Shown piece after piece: positions 42,805-52,201 of a stretch of 64,000 bases of DNA; positions within the stretch are counted from its first letter, which is position 1, and each line of letters begins with the position of its first letter. Source of the stretch: Methanofollis formosanus (GTDB taxonomy: Archaea; Halobacteriota; Methanomicrobia; Methanomicrobiales; Methanofollaceae). The stretch is from positions 1,990,789-2,054,788 of the forward strand of contig NZ_CP037968.1 of NCBI RefSeq assembly GCF_019633745.1, written 5' to 3'. The notes beneath the pieces were generated by a model, which searched no databases, was not told the origin of the DNA, and was given only the letters and a program-made list of their open reading frames with translations. The translations under genes were made by a program, and so were the position numbers.

Positions 42805-44735
42805 ACGGCGGGACGGGGACCGGGAGATACCGGGCGTTTGTCCGGCGGGTGATCGCTCGCGACGAGGTAAAGTACGGGAACCTCGGGCGGGCGCTCGTCT
42901 CGGCCAGGTTCGGGATGACTGTCGAGCGGTATGTGAGCTGCGCCGTTCTGATCGCCCTCGGTGCCGCGCTCTTCGCCGCAATCGCCGGATACGTCTTTGC
43001 AGGGGCTTTCACGCTCCCGCGGGGGGCGGGTGACGCTCTCCCTCTCCCCCTTCCCGTACCTGAAGTCGGCCCGCTTCTCCCCTTCCTCCGCCCGCTCTTC
43101 TCTCTCCTCCTCGGTCTGGCCGCAGGTTACGGTTCGTACGCCTTTGTCCTCCGCTACCCGGAGATTGAGATGAAGAACCGGGCGACGAAGATCGATTTCT
43201 CCCTTCACAATGCCGTCTCGTATCTCTATGCGATGCGCCGGGGCGGGGCCGAGTTGATGGAGACCTTCAGGTCGCTCTCGATGAATGCAGGAGTCTATGG
43301 TGAGAGTGCCCTGGAGTTCAGACGGGTGGTCAGGGACGCCGACTACTTCGGTGCGGACGTCGTCACCGCCCTCCGCAACCTTGCCGTCACCACGCCGTCC
43401 GGGAAACTCAGGGAGTTTCTCGAGGACTTCATCTCGGTGATCGAGAGCGGTGGGAACCTCTCGGGCTTTCTCTCGGGCCGGGTACGGATCTTCCAGGATG
43501 AGGCGGGCTTTGAGCAGAAGAAATTTCTTTCAAGGCTCGAACTCATCGGCGAGGCATATGTGACGCTCTTTGTCGCCGGCCCGCTCTTTCTGGTCATCGT
43601 AATGGTGGTGACCGGACTGATCGGGGGTGCGGCAGTCACCGAACTCTCGATCCTCGCTTATCTGCTCCTCCCGATCGGGTCGACGATCATTCTTCTCTTC
43701 CTCGACCTGGTCTCGATGAAAGAGGAGGTGCCCGAACGCTATACCTCCGTGAGGGTGCTCGAGACGTTCAGCGCGGTGCCGAAGGTTGACAGGGGTGACG
43801 AGAAGGAGAAGGTCGCCCGTCTGGCCAGGTACGACCGGTACCGCCGCCTGAAGGCCTTCCTCAAAAACCCGCTCAGGACCTTCGTTCTCGAACCCCGCCT
43901 CATCTTCCTGATCACCGGACCGGCGGCGGCCGCCTACCTCCTTGTCGTCTTCGTCACCCTGCCGGCCAGCCTCCCTGCTGAGACGGTGATCGTCCTTGTC
44001 GACGACCACCTCGCCCTCGCCGCGCTCCTTCTCCTTGTCCCGTATGCCCTCTGCTATGAGGCGTGGGTGCGGAAGGTGCGGGGGATCGAGGCGGCGGTCC
44101 CGGACTTTCTTGCCAGGATGGCCGGGATCAACCAGGTCGGCCTGACCATCGCCCAGGCGATTGAGATCATGGTCAGGACAAACCTCGGTCTTCTCTCGTA
44201 CGAGATCAGGCGGATCAGCCGCGACATCTCCTGGGGGGCGAACGTCGAGGACGCGCTGGTCAGGTTCGAACGGCGGGTGCGGACGCCGGCGATCTCCAGG
44301 TCGGTCAGCCTCATCACCGCTGCGTCCCGGATGAGCGGGGAGATCTCGGAGGTGCTCGCCATCGCCGCGAAGGACGCACGGATGTCCCATACCCTCGCGG
44401 AGGAGCGCAAGGCCGGGATGTTCCTGTACATCATCGTCATCTACCTTGCCTACGCCGTCTTCCTCTTCGTCGTCGTCATCATCTCGACGAGGTTCCTCCC
44501 GGTCCTGGGAGATATCTCGGCCCCGTCTGCGATGCAGGGGGATATCCTCTCCGGCGTGGGCTCTGCCGCCCTTGTTTCCACCTTCGAGTATCTTCTCTTC
44601 CACATCTCTCTCGTTCAGGCCTTTTTCTCCGGCCTTGTCGCCGGGAAGATGGGGGAGGGTTCGGTGAAGGCCGGGGTGAAACACGCAGCGGTGATGCTTG
44701 CTGTAGCGCTGGCGGTCTTCGCGTTTCTGGTCTGA
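42801..44735 (+). CDS. Pilus membrane platform protein with two T2SSF domains
   Basis: 644 residues with about seven to nine membrane helices and two cytoplasmic T2SSF domains. The first is near 140-230 (SLHNAVSYLYAMRRGGAELM), the second near 435-535 (VPDFLARMAGINQVGLTIAQ). It is the archaeal TadC/ArlJ-type platform, here a double-domain form, that couples the ATPase to the growing filament. It overlaps the ATPase gene by four bases. No pilin or prepilin peptidase gene lies next to it in this window. Confidence 0.92.
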   Translation: MNGGTGTGRYRAFVRRVIARDEVKYGNLGRALVSARFGMTVERYVSCAVLIALGAALFAAIAGYVFAGAFTLPRGAGDALPLPLPVPEVGPLLPFLRPLFSLLLGLAAGYGSYAFVLRYPEIEMKNRATKIDFSLHNAVSYLYAMRRGGAELMETFRSLSMNAGVYGESALEFRRVVRDADYFGADVVTALRNLAVTTPSGKLREFLEDFISVIESGGNLSGFLSGRVRIFQDEAGFEQKKFLSRLELIGEAYVTLFVAGPLFLVIVMVVTGLIGGAAVTELSILAYLLLPIGSTIILLFLDLVSMKEEVPERYTSVRVLETFSAVPKVDRGDEKEKVARLARYDRYRRLKAFLKNPLRTFVLEPRLIFLITGPAAAAYLLVVFVTLPASLPAETVIVLVDDHLALAALLLLVPYALCYEAWVRKVRGIEAAVPDFLARMAGINQVGLTIAQAIEIMVRTNLGLLSYEIRRISRDISWGANVEDALVRFERRVRTPAISRSVSLITAASRMSGEISEVLAIAAKDARMSHTLAEERKAGMFLYIIVIYLAYAVFLFVVVIISTRFLPVLGDISAPSAMQGDILSGVGSAALVSTFEYLLFHISLVQAFFSGLVAGKMGEGSVKAGVKHAAVMLAVALAVFAFLV

Positions 44736-44799
44736 GGGTGCTTCTCCTCTCGCCCTGTTCCATCGTTGTGCCGTTCTCCTCGCAGAATATTCTCCGTCA

Positions 44800-45137
44800 T
44801 CTTGCTCCGGGGGGAGACCCCCCGGACCGCCCACGACGAGGATAGGGCGGGGGCGGCGACGAAGATTGGTATGATCCCGCTGAAAAACGATTGGCCCTCT
44901 CCCGTCCCACTCATATCCTCGGGGTCATGCCGGGGGTGAAGATGTGGTGATCAGACCATGCCGCCCCCCAATCGCACGATCGTTCCTGCCGTCTCGCGAG
45001 AAGATGGGGCGGGTGCGGCGAAGGATTGAGGGCTCCACCGATTCTCCTGTCTTAATATGGGAGATAAAACGACGAGACACTTTTATCCCCTATGTTTGAG
45101 ATATCCTCTCGCCTCATGCCGAATTCTACACAGTCGA
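44800..45137 (+). repeat. Dispersed intergenic repeat, copy F
   Basis: Hairpin CCGGGGGG-aga-CCCCCCGG (44807-44825), second hairpin CCGCCC-acgacgaggata-GGGCGG with compensatory change relative to other copies (44827-44850), a long spacer homologous to copy G (about 44868-45023), a CCTATGTTTGAG distal box near 45089-45100 and end ATTCTACACAGTC (45123-45135). It lies between two same-direction genes. Confidence 0.72.
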
Positions 45138-45191
45138 AATGAGAACCTTTTCAGCAGAGTTTTCAGAAGCCTTCTTTTCTCCTCTCCCCAC

Positions 45192-45204
45192 AATCCTTAT
45201 ATCC
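45192..45204 (+). promoter_or_regulatory. TATA box of the small zinc-ribbon gene
   Basis: AATCCTTATATCC lies about 30 bases before ATG 45227, suggesting an almost leaderless transcript. Confidence 0.5.
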
Positions 45205-45226
45205 TGCATTTCCCTAGAGTCCAATT

Positions 45227-45379
45227 ATGTGTTCAGTTGGTGGAGGCACCGATCTCGAGATCGATGAGCGGGTGAAAGGCCGGGCCTACCGGTGCAAGGA
45301 ATGCGGGGAACGCTTCAAGGCCGTCGGGAAACATCCGGTCTGCCCCTCCTGTCAATCGGAGGACGTCGAGGAAGCATGA
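45227..45379 (+). CDS. 50-residue zinc-ribbon protein
   Basis: Reads MCSVGGGTDLEIDERVKG then RAYRCKECGERFKAVG and KHPVCPSCQSEDVEEA. Four Cys at 23, 26, 39 and 42 in two CxxC knuckles make a minimal zinc ribbon, a common archaeal class of small nucleic-acid-associated or transcription-linked proteins. A TATA box precedes it, and its TGA overlaps the ATG of the next gene (ATGA), so the two are translationally coupled. No enzymatic role is evident. Confidence 0.75.
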   Translation: MCSVGGGTDLEIDERVKGRAYRCKECGERFKAVGKHPVCPSCQSEDVEEA

Positions 45380-45852
45380 TCTGCCCCGTGGGGGCGGACG
45401 ACCTCCTCCTCGTCAGGGGCCCATCTTCTTTTCTCCTTGTCGGGGAGGTCCACGAGCGTTTCGCGCTCTGTATCGAGACGAAAGACGACGAGTACTGCGA
45501 AGGCCTGCACCCCGGCGACCTCGTCTGCGTCTCGGCCCCTGAAGGCGGGTCGCTGCGTGCCGCTGCGATGATCCTCCTCCTGGTCCGCGACCACCACTTC
45601 CCGGTCGTCGCCCTGCCCCGCGGCCATCCCGGTTCCCGGCGGATACCAATGGTCGTCTCGGCCGCCCCCACGGTCACCCTCTCCTGCGAGATCGCGCGCG
45701 GCACGCATCCCGACCAGCACCTCATTTGCGGTTCGGCCGAACTCGCCGGCCTCACCCTGCGAGGAGGGGTCGGTACTGTCACGCTCGATGCTCTCCCTCC
45801 GACGTGCACGATCTCGTATATATGTGTTGATCGTGCCCTGGTCGAAGAATAA
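45376..45852 (+). CDS. Conserved hypothetical beta-rich protein
   Basis: 158 residues (starting MICPVGADDLLLVRGPSSFL) with alternating hydrophobic strands, no signal peptide or membrane segment and no recognised motif. LHPGDLVCVSAPEGGSLRAA resembles turns seen in small beta-barrel folds. It is coupled to the zinc-ribbon gene and lies 57 bases before the ATP synthase operon, which has its own TATA box. Function not recognised. Confidence 0.65.
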   Translation: MICPVGADDLLLVRGPSSFLLVGEVHERFALCIETKDDEYCEGLHPGDLVCVSAPEGGSLRAAAMILLLVRDHHFPVVALPRGHPGSRRIPMVVSAAPTVTLSCEIARGTHPDQHLICGSAELAGLTLRGGVGTVTLDALPPTCTISYICVDRALVEE

Positions 45853-45854
45853 CA

Positions 45855-45868
45855 ACAAATATAAAGGT
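45855..45868 (+). promoter_or_regulatory. TATA box of the ATP synthase operon
   Basis: ACAAATATAAAGG just after the upstream stop lies about 45 bases before ATG 45910. The leader carries a GAGAGGAGGG ribosome-binding region. Confidence 0.65.
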
Positions 45869-45909
45869 AATTTTCATCAAATATGTGTAGGCCGTGAGAG
45901 GAGGGTTGG

Positions 45910-46239
45910 ATGAAGAGTGAGGTTTTAAAGAGCATCAAGCAGGCAGAAGAAGAGTATAAGTCTATGGTCAGCACCGCACACGCTGAAAACAAACAGAAAG
46001 TTGCGGATGCCAGGGTGGAGGCAGAACGTCTCATCGAGAACGCCACCGCCGATGCAGAGGCCTACAAGAAGACGAGGCTCGCTGAAGCCGAGACTGTTGC
46101 CGCAAAAAAACGTGCCGAAATCCTGAAGGACGGCGAACAGAAAGCGGCGAAGATCAAAGCGAACAGCCTTGACAATCTCGACAAGGCGGTCGAGTTCCTC
46201 GTCTCGCGTTTTAAGGAGCAGCTGCATGTTTCAGCCTAA
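45910..46239 (+). CDS. ahaH: A-type ATP synthase subunit H
   Basis: 109 residues forming one long Ala/Glu/Lys-rich coiled coil (LKSIKQAEEEYKSMVSTAHA). AhaH pairs with subunit E in the peripheral stalks of the A1Ao ATP synthase. First gene of the nine-gene operon, preceded by a TATA box and a strong GAGGAGGG site. It overlaps the next gene by 14 bases. Confidence 0.88.
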   Translation: MKSEVLKSIKQAEEEYKSMVSTAHAENKQKVADARVEAERLIENATADAEAYKKTRLAEAETVAAKKRAEILKDGEQKAAKIKANSLDNLDKAVEFLVSRFKEQLHVSA

Positions 46240-48202
46240 GCGGATGAGCCGTATCCTGATCGCAGGGTCCAAGGACCAGATGGATACGATCGTCCGTGAG
46301 TTGTATCATCAGCATGCTTTTCACATCGAAGATTTTGTCGAGAAGGAAGACGAGGCCTACGAAGGGTTCAAAATTGGGGTGCCGCTCGGTCAAGCAAGCA
46401 GCGCATCCTCCGAGCTGATCAAGATCCGGTCGCTCGAGAACACCTTCGGTATCTCTCCGGATTCAGAAGACGCCACAAGAAGACAGGCATCTTCTGAACT
46501 GAAGGCAGGCGTCGACCGCATCCTTGCCGCCCTCGTCGAGGACGTCGAGGATCTCACTGCACAACGGTCAAATCTCGAGGCACAGGCGAAGGCCCTTGAG
46601 GCGCGGGTCACCGCACTCGAACCCTTTGCACCTGTCCCCCTCGATATGGACCTGTATCACGGCTACGAGAACGTCACCGTTTTTGCAGGCTACGTCGAAT
46701 CCGACGTCGAGATCCCGGCCTCACACGAGAAACACTTTGTTCCCGGCGGCAAAGGCCGACAGAACTTCATTGTCATCTTTGTCCCTGCATCAGAGGCAGA
46801 GGCTGCTGACCGCGCCCTGCTCGAAGCACACTTCCAGTCGGTCCCCATCCCCGAAGGCTCAGGTCCGGTCAAGGATCTCATCTACGATGCCAAAGGGAAG
46901 ATCACTCAACTCAACGAACAGATTGAGAAGATCGAGAGGACCCTTGAGGAAAAGAAGAATGAATACGGCGAAGTCCTTGTTGCATACGACGAATACTTCA
47001 CGGCCGTCGTGGAGCAGGCGGAGGCCCCGCTGCGGTTTGCAACAACGGAGGACGCCTTTGTGGCAGAAGGCTGGGTTCCGTCCGAGAAGGTCGAGGGTAT
47101 CATCGCGTCCCTCACCCATGTAACCGGCGGGAAAGTCTATGTCACTGAGCTCGAGGTCGGGGACGATTCCAGGGACGTCCCGGTTGAGTACAACAACCCG
47201 AAGTTCTCGCACCCGACCGAACTCTTAATTGACGTTTACGCTCGTCCGCGCTACGACGAGTTCGACCCGACGCTGCTCGTCTCGATCGTCTTCCCGATTT
47301 TCTTCGGTTTTATCCTGGGCGATCTCGGCTACGGTCTTGTTCTTCTTGCCATGTCCTTTGGACTGCGGAAGTTCTTCAAAGGAGAGGGGGGCAAGCAGCT
47401 CCTGGACACCCTGAGAAACTCCTCGATCATGAGTTGTATCTTTGGTGTACTCTTCAGCGAATTCTTTGGATTTTCGCTCCCCTGGCATTCGATCATCTAT
47501 TCCAGGCACCTGAACATCGGCGCGAACGCCATCCATCACCCGATGGTGGCTGAACTGCTGATTATCTCGGTCTGGATTGGTATCCTGCACATCACGCTGG
47601 GGCGTCTGCTCCATGTGAGAAACATCAGGAGTGCCATGCACCAGAGCCCCCACGCCACCAAGGAGATCCTTGGGCAGTTCGGCTGGCTCTTTACGATGTG
47701 GGGTATCATCGTTGCAATCTGGTCCATTTTCCCCATCCCCCTGATGGTGGACCTCACCGGTTTCCCGCCGGTAGCGATGGGCCTGAACACGGCAGGCATC
47801 TTCGGTGCCGTCCTTGTTCTGCTCGGCATGGCCCTGATCGGTCAGGAATCTCCGCTCGAACTGATGGAGGTTCCGACGATCGTCAGTCATGTCCTGTCGT
47901 ACACCCGTCTGGTTGCGGTTGGTCTCTCCTCGGTCGCGATCGCGATGGTCACCAACTACATCGCGCTCGACCTGATCATCAACCCGCAGCTCGAATCACT
48001 CACCGTCGTGGGTGTTGTTATCGTCCTGATTGGTCTTGTCGTCCTGCTCCTCGGCCACGTGCTCAACACGGCACTCGGTCTTCTGGGCGGCGGCCTGAAC
48101 TCGATCAGGTTGCACTATGTTGAGTTCTTCACCAAGTTCTACAATGGTGGAGGGAAGAAGTACATGCCTTTCGGCATGAGAAGGAAATTTACGGAGGAAT
48201 AA
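46226..48202 (+). CDS. atpI: A-type ATP synthase subunit I (membrane stator)
   Basis: 658 residues. The soluble N-terminal half (about 1-335) is alpha/beta with coiled coil ([19 protein letters not shown]) that contacts the peripheral stalks. The C-terminal half has about seven to eight membrane helices, with [20 protein letters not shown] at its start and [20 protein letters not shown] carrying the essential Arg for ion translocation. AAGGAG at 46213-46218 sits seven bases before ATG 46226, which excludes longer starts. Confidence 0.95.
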   Translation: MFQPKRMSRILIAGSKDQMDTIVRELYHQHAFHIEDFVEKEDEAYEGFKIGVPLGQASSASSELIKIRSLENTFGISPDSEDATRRQASSELKAGVDRILAALVEDVEDLTAQRSNLEAQAKALEARVTALEPFAPVPLDMDLYHGYENVTVFAGYVESDVEIPASHEKHFVPGGKGRQNFIVIFVPASEAEAADRALLEAHFQSVPIPEGSGPVKDLIYDAKGKITQLNEQIEKIERTLEEKKNEYGEVLVAYDEYFTAVVEQAEAPLRFATTEDAFVAEGWVPSEKVEGIIASLTHVTGGKVYVTELEVGDDSRDVPVEYNNPKFSHPTELLIDVYARPRYDEFDPTLLVSIVFPIFFGFILGDLGYGLVLLAMSFGLRKFFKGEGGKQLLDTLRNSSIMSCIFGVLFSEFFGFSLPWHSIIYSRHLNIGANAIHHPMVAELLIISVWIGILHITLGRLLHVRNIRSAMHQSPHATKEILGQFGWLFTMWGIIVAIWSIFPIPLMVDLTGFPPVAMGLNTAGIFGAVLVLLGMALIGQESPLELMEVPTIVSHVLSYTRLVAVGLSSVAIAMVTNYIALDLIINPQLESLTVVGVVIVLIGLVVLLLGHVLNTALGLLGGGLNSIRLHYVEFFTKFYNGGGKKYMPFGMRRKFTEE

Positions 48203-48207
48203 GAACT

Positions 48208-48456
48208 ATGGCAGATCCAGTTATGACTCTTGAAATGGTTGAAGCATCGCAGATGGGACTGAAGGCAGTCGGCGCAGGTCTCGCCGTCGGTCTGGCCGGT
48301 GTGGGTACCGGTCTTGGTGAACTTGGTATCGGTGCCGCCGCCGTCGGCGCGACCGCCGAGAACAAGGACATGTTCGGTCTTGCACTGCTCTTCACCGTTA
48401 TTCCTGAGACAATCGTCATCTTCGGTCTTGTCGTTGCTCTGCTGCTGCTCTTCTAA
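48208..48456 (+). CDS. atpK: A-type ATP synthase rotor subunit K (proteolipid c)
   Basis: 82 residues with two helices: about 17-48 ([20 protein letters not shown]) and 55-82 ([20 protein letters not shown]). Glu67 in PET is the ion-binding carboxylate. Glu38 in helix 1 sits where many methanogen proteolipids have Gln (GQG), so each subunit may have two carboxylates in or near the ion site. GGAGG lies ten bases before the start. Single two-helix form, not duplicated. Confidence 0.95.
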   Translation: MADPVMTLEMVEASQMGLKAVGAGLAVGLAGVGTGLGELGIGAAAVGATAENKDMFGLALLFTVIPETIVIFGLVVALLLLF

Positions 48457-48481
48457 ACACGAAGTGAACACGGAGTGAACG

Positions 48482-49060
48482 ATGGGATTGGAAGCTGTCG
48501 TTGGAGATATCAAGGAAAAAGGGCGGAAAGAGGCAGCCGAGATCCAGGCCCAGACTGCGGCCGAGGTCACGAGCATCCTCGAAGAGGCGCAGGAGAAAGT
48601 GGCGGCGATCAAGCAAGCGGCTGAAGATGACGTTCAGCGGGAAGTCACCCGCATCGTCAACCAGGAAGTCTCGGCCGCGAACCTGGCCGTCAAGCGCGAG
48701 ACCCTCAATGCGGAGAAGGACACGCTGGCGCGTGTCCACGCCTCCACCCTCGCGCGGATCACCGACCAGCCTGCCGATTTCCATGCGCAGGCTCTCCGTT
48801 ACCTCCTCCCGCTGGCTGCTGCCGATATCGGGGGCGGTACGGTCTACTGCAACGCCCGTGATGTCTCCATTGTCAAGGAGATCCTTGCCGAGAACGCGGA
48901 CCTCTCCGGGTTCTCGCTTGGAAACCCCGTCGAGATCGAAGGCGGGGTCGTAGTTGAGAGTGCCGATGGCAGGATGAAGGTCGACTACAGCTACCGTACA
49001 TTCATGGAGACGGTATGGGAGTCAGGGCTCAAGGATGCGTCTGATATCCTTTTCCCCTGA
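48482..49060 (+). CDS. atpE: A-type ATP synthase subunit E
   Basis: 192 residues: a long N-terminal coiled coil (about 1-85; EIQAQTAAEVTSILEEAQEK) and a globular C-terminal domain (about 95-190; IEGGVVVESADGRMKVDYSY, then TFMETVWES). Together with H it builds the peripheral stalks that hold the A3B3 head. Confidence 0.93.
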   Translation: MGLEAVVGDIKEKGRKEAAEIQAQTAAEVTSILEEAQEKVAAIKQAAEDDVQREVTRIVNQEVSAANLAVKRETLNAEKDTLARVHASTLARITDQPADFHAQALRYLLPLAAADIGGGTVYCNARDVSIVKEILAENADLSGFSLGNPVEIEGGVVVESADGRMKVDYSYRTFMETVWESGLKDASDILFP

Positions 49061-49072
49061 GGAGGACTCTGC

Positions 49073-50131
49073 ATGGTTGACGTAGGGGGTCCGGCCCCAT
49101 ACATTTACGTCTCCACGCGCATGCGTGTGCGCAAAGCAAAGTTGATCCCGCGGGAAGAGTACCTGCGGATGCTCAACATGAGCCTGCCCGAGATCACCCG
49201 CTCCATCGGGGAAACGGAGTACAAAAAAGAGATCGACGAACTGTCGCCCTCGTTCTCCGGGGTCAACCTCATCGAGGTGGCGCTCTCCTGGAACCTTGCG
49301 AAGGAGTATCAGGAAGTCCTGAAGATCACGCCCTCCGGGGTGATGAAGTTCGTGCAGGGATACCTGCGCCACTGGGATATCCAGAATGTCCTGACCATCC
49401 TGCGCGGCAAGGCCCAGGGGGTCAAACCCGGCAAGATCAAAGAGGTGCTTGTCCCGGCAGGCGAACTCGACCGAAACATCCTCGACCGGCTGCTTGCGGA
49501 GGACTCTCCCGAGCGGATCGTCGAGGCGGTCAAGGGCCGACGGCTCGGCCCGGTGCTTGCTGCAGGCATCCACGATGCGCTGGAGACCGGTTCGTTTGCC
49601 ACGCTCGAGAACGAGCTGTACAAGAACCTGTACCTGCAGATGATCTCCGACGCCAAGGCCGGGGTTGCAGGCGGGCATGAGTTCCTGGGCTACATCCAGA
49701 CCGAGATCGACACCAGGAACATCATGAACCTCTTCCGTTTCCGCGGGCAGCACGCCGGCGGGGAAGCGGTCAAGGCTCTGCTCATCCCCGGCGGTAAGGC
49801 CTTCACGGTCGACGAACTGCTCAGGATGAGCACCATCGAGAGCATGGACGAGTTGATCGAGGCGGCGAAGAAGAAGACCAGAGACCCTGAACTGGCCGCG
49901 GTCTTCGAGGAACTGCGCCAGCAGCGCTCGATCCACGAGGTCGAGGTGCTGTTGACGAACTACCAACTCAAACGGATGGAGCGGCTCTCCAAGCGGTATC
50001 CCTTCTCGGTCCTTCCGATCCTTGCCTACCTTGAGAAGAAGCGGTACGAGGTGGTCAATCTCCGCGCCATTGCACGCGGAAAGGAGTACGGTCTGCCGAA
50101 TGAACGTATCGAAGGGTACCTGGTGATGTAA
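49073..50131 (+). CDS. atpC: A-type ATP synthase subunit C
   Basis: 352 residues, all-helical funnel-shaped subunit that links the central stalk to the K ring. Family stretches include [20 protein letters not shown] near the N terminus, [18 protein letters not shown], and [20 protein letters not shown] near the middle. GGAGG precedes ATG 49073. Confidence 0.94.
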   Translation: MVDVGGPAPYIYVSTRMRVRKAKLIPREEYLRMLNMSLPEITRSIGETEYKKEIDELSPSFSGVNLIEVALSWNLAKEYQEVLKITPSGVMKFVQGYLRHWDIQNVLTILRGKAQGVKPGKIKEVLVPAGELDRNILDRLLAEDSPERIVEAVKGRRLGPVLAAGIHDALETGSFATLENELYKNLYLQMISDAKAGVAGGHEFLGYIQTEIDTRNIMNLFRFRGQHAGGEAVKALLIPGGKAFTVDELLRMSTIESMDELIEAAKKKTRDPELAAVFEELRQQRSIHEVEVLLTNYQLKRMERLSKRYPFSVLPILAYLEKKRYEVVNLRAIARGKEYGLPNERIEGYLVM

Positions 50132-50132
50132 G

Positions 50133-50438
50133 ATGGTTGAGATCGCAGTCGTTGGAAACAGCGAGTTTGTCATCGGGTTCCGTCTTGCGGGCATTCAGAA
50201 GACGCTCGTCGCCGAGGGTGACGAGGCCCTGAAGACCACGGTCCAGCATGTGATTGACGACCCGTCGGTCGGCATCCTGGTGCTGGACAGCAGCGATATG
50301 AACAGGCTCCCCCTGCGGCTCCGGACTCAACTTGAAGAGTCCGTGAAGCCGACAGTCATCGCGATCGGCGAGGAAGAGGGAGGCCTCTCCATGCGGGAGA
50401 GAATAAAGAGATCGGTCGGTGTTGATCTGTGGAAGTAA
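50133..50438 (+). CDS. atpF: A-type ATP synthase subunit F
   Basis: 101 residues with a CheY-like alpha/beta fold ([54 protein letters not shown]). Central-stalk regulatory subunit. It overlaps the start of atpA by ten bases. Confidence 0.93.
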   Translation: MVEIAVVGNSEFVIGFRLAGIQKTLVAEGDEALKTTVQHVIDDPSVGILVLDSSDMNRLPLRLRTQLEESVKPTVIAIGEEEGGLSMRERIKRSVGVDLWK

Positions 50439-52201
50439 AAGCTGAATCGAACACAGGCACTTCGACAGGAGTGCTGAAGAGGATTGCAGGTCCGGTCGTT
50501 ACGGCCGTCGGCTTCAACGCTCACATGTTCGACGTGGTCAAGGTCGGCCACGAGGAACTGATGGGCGAGGTCATCAAGATCGCGGGTGAGAACATCATCA
50601 TCCAGGTCTATGAGGCCACCGACGGTATTCGGCCCGGCGAACCGGTGGTAAACACCGGTATGCCGCTCGCGGTCGAACTTGGCCCGGGTCTGCTGAGGAG
50701 CATCTACGACGGTATCCAGAGACCGCTCGAGGTGCTCATGAACAAGATGGGCAGTTTCATCGAGCGTGGTGTGACTGCGCCCGGTCTCGACCGCGCGACG
50801 AAGTGGGAGTTTGTCCCTGTCGTGAAGGCCGGCGACCGCGTCGAACCCGGGACGATCATCGGAACGGTCCAGGAGACCGAGTCGATCCTCCACAAGATCA
50901 TGGTCCCGCCCAACCAGAAGGGCAGCGTGGTCAAGGAGATCAAGGGCGGCTCGTTCACCGTCGAGGAGACCGTCTGTGTCCTCGAAGACGGGACCGAGAT
51001 CCAGTTGATGCAGAAGTGGCCGGTCCGTGTGCCGCGGCCGGTGACCGAGAAGATGAACCCCGACATCCCGCTCATCACCGGGCAGAGGATTCTCGACGGG
51101 CTCTTCCCGATCGCCAAGGGCGGTACCGCTGCCATTCCGGGGCCGTTCGGCTCAGGCAAGACGGTCACCCAGCAGCAGCTCGCCAAGTGGTCCGACGCCG
51201 AGATCGTCGTTTACATCGGTTGCGGCGAGCGCGGCAACGAGATGACCGAGGTGCTGACCGAGTTCCCAGAACTCGAGGACCCGAAGTCGGGCAGGCCGCT
51301 GATGGAGCGGACCATCCTGATTGCGAACACCTCGAACATGCCGGTGGCCGCCCGTGAAGCGTCCGTGTACACCGGTATCACCATCGCCGAGTATTTCCGT
51401 GACCAGGGCTACGATGTCTCCCTGATGGCCGACTCCACCTCCCGGTGGGCAGAGGCCATGCGTGAGATCTCCTCCCGTCTCGAAGAGATGCCCGGTGAAG
51501 AGGGGTACCCCGCGTACCTGGCAGCCAGGCTCTCCGAGTTCTATGAGCGTGCCGGTCGTGTGACCACCCTCAACGAGAAGGAAGGGTCGGTCTCGGTTAT
51601 CGGTGCGGTTTCGCCGCCTGGCGGTGACTTCTCCGAGCCGGTTACGCAGAACACCCTCCGTATCGTCAAGGTTTTCTGGGCACTCGATGCCAAGCTCTCG
51701 CAGCGCAGGCACTTCCCGGCCATCAACTGGCTCAACTCGTACTCCCTGTATCTTGACACCCTCAATGAGTGGTACGACAAGAACGTCTCGCCCGAGTGGA
51801 ACCAGCTCCGTGGCTGGGCGATGGGTGTGCTCCAGAAGGAGTCGGAACTCCAGGAGATCGTGCAGCTCGTCGGTTCAGACGCCCTTCCCGAGGAAGAGCA
51901 GATCACCATCGAGGTCGCCCGTATGCTCCGTGAGATCTTCCTGCAGCAGAACGCTTTCGACGATGTGGACACCTACTGTTCGCTCGAGAAGCAGCTCGAC
52001 ATCCTCAGGGCGATCCGTGCCTACGCCGACCTCTCGTCTGCAGCCCATGCTGCGGGCGTCATGCCGGCCCAGATCCTGGCGATCAAGGCCAAGAACGACC
52101 TGCCGCAGATCAAGTTCACGGCCGACTACAAGCCTGAACTTGAGCGGATCCTGAAGGCGATGAAGGACGAATTTGCCGGACTGAAGGCGGGGATGGCATG
52201 A
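50429..52201 (+). CDS. atpA: A-type ATP synthase catalytic subunit A
   Basis: 590 residues. Beta-barrel N-terminal domain, the subunit-A-specific non-homologous insert (about 110-205), the unusual arched P-loop [18 protein letters not shown] (about 235-252), catalytic [11 protein letters not shown] and [20 protein letters not shown]. It binds and synthesises ATP at the A3B3 head. GTG 50429 lies inside the end of atpF; the sequence before the barrel is otherwise too short for a later start. Confidence 0.97.
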   Translation: MEVKAESNTGTSTGVLKRIAGPVVTAVGFNAHMFDVVKVGHEELMGEVIKIAGENIIIQVYEATDGIRPGEPVVNTGMPLAVELGPGLLRSIYDGIQRPLEVLMNKMGSFIERGVTAPGLDRATKWEFVPVVKAGDRVEPGTIIGTVQETESILHKIMVPPNQKGSVVKEIKGGSFTVEETVCVLEDGTEIQLMQKWPVRVPRPVTEKMNPDIPLITGQRILDGLFPIAKGGTAAIPGPFGSGKTVTQQQLAKWSDAEIVVYIGCGERGNEMTEVLTEFPELEDPKSGRPLMERTILIANTSNMPVAAREASVYTGITIAEYFRDQGYDVSLMADSTSRWAEAMREISSRLEEMPGEEGYPAYLAARLSEFYERAGRVTTLNEKEGSVSVIGAVSPPGGDFSEPVTQNTLRIVKVFWALDAKLSQRRHFPAINWLNSYSLYLDTLNEWYDKNVSPEWNQLRGWAMGVLQKESELQEIVQLVGSDALPEEEQITIEVARMLREIFLQQNAFDDVDTYCSLEKQLDILRAIRAYADLSSAAHAAGVMPAQILAIKAKNDLPQIKFTADYKPELERILKAMKDEFAGLKAGMA

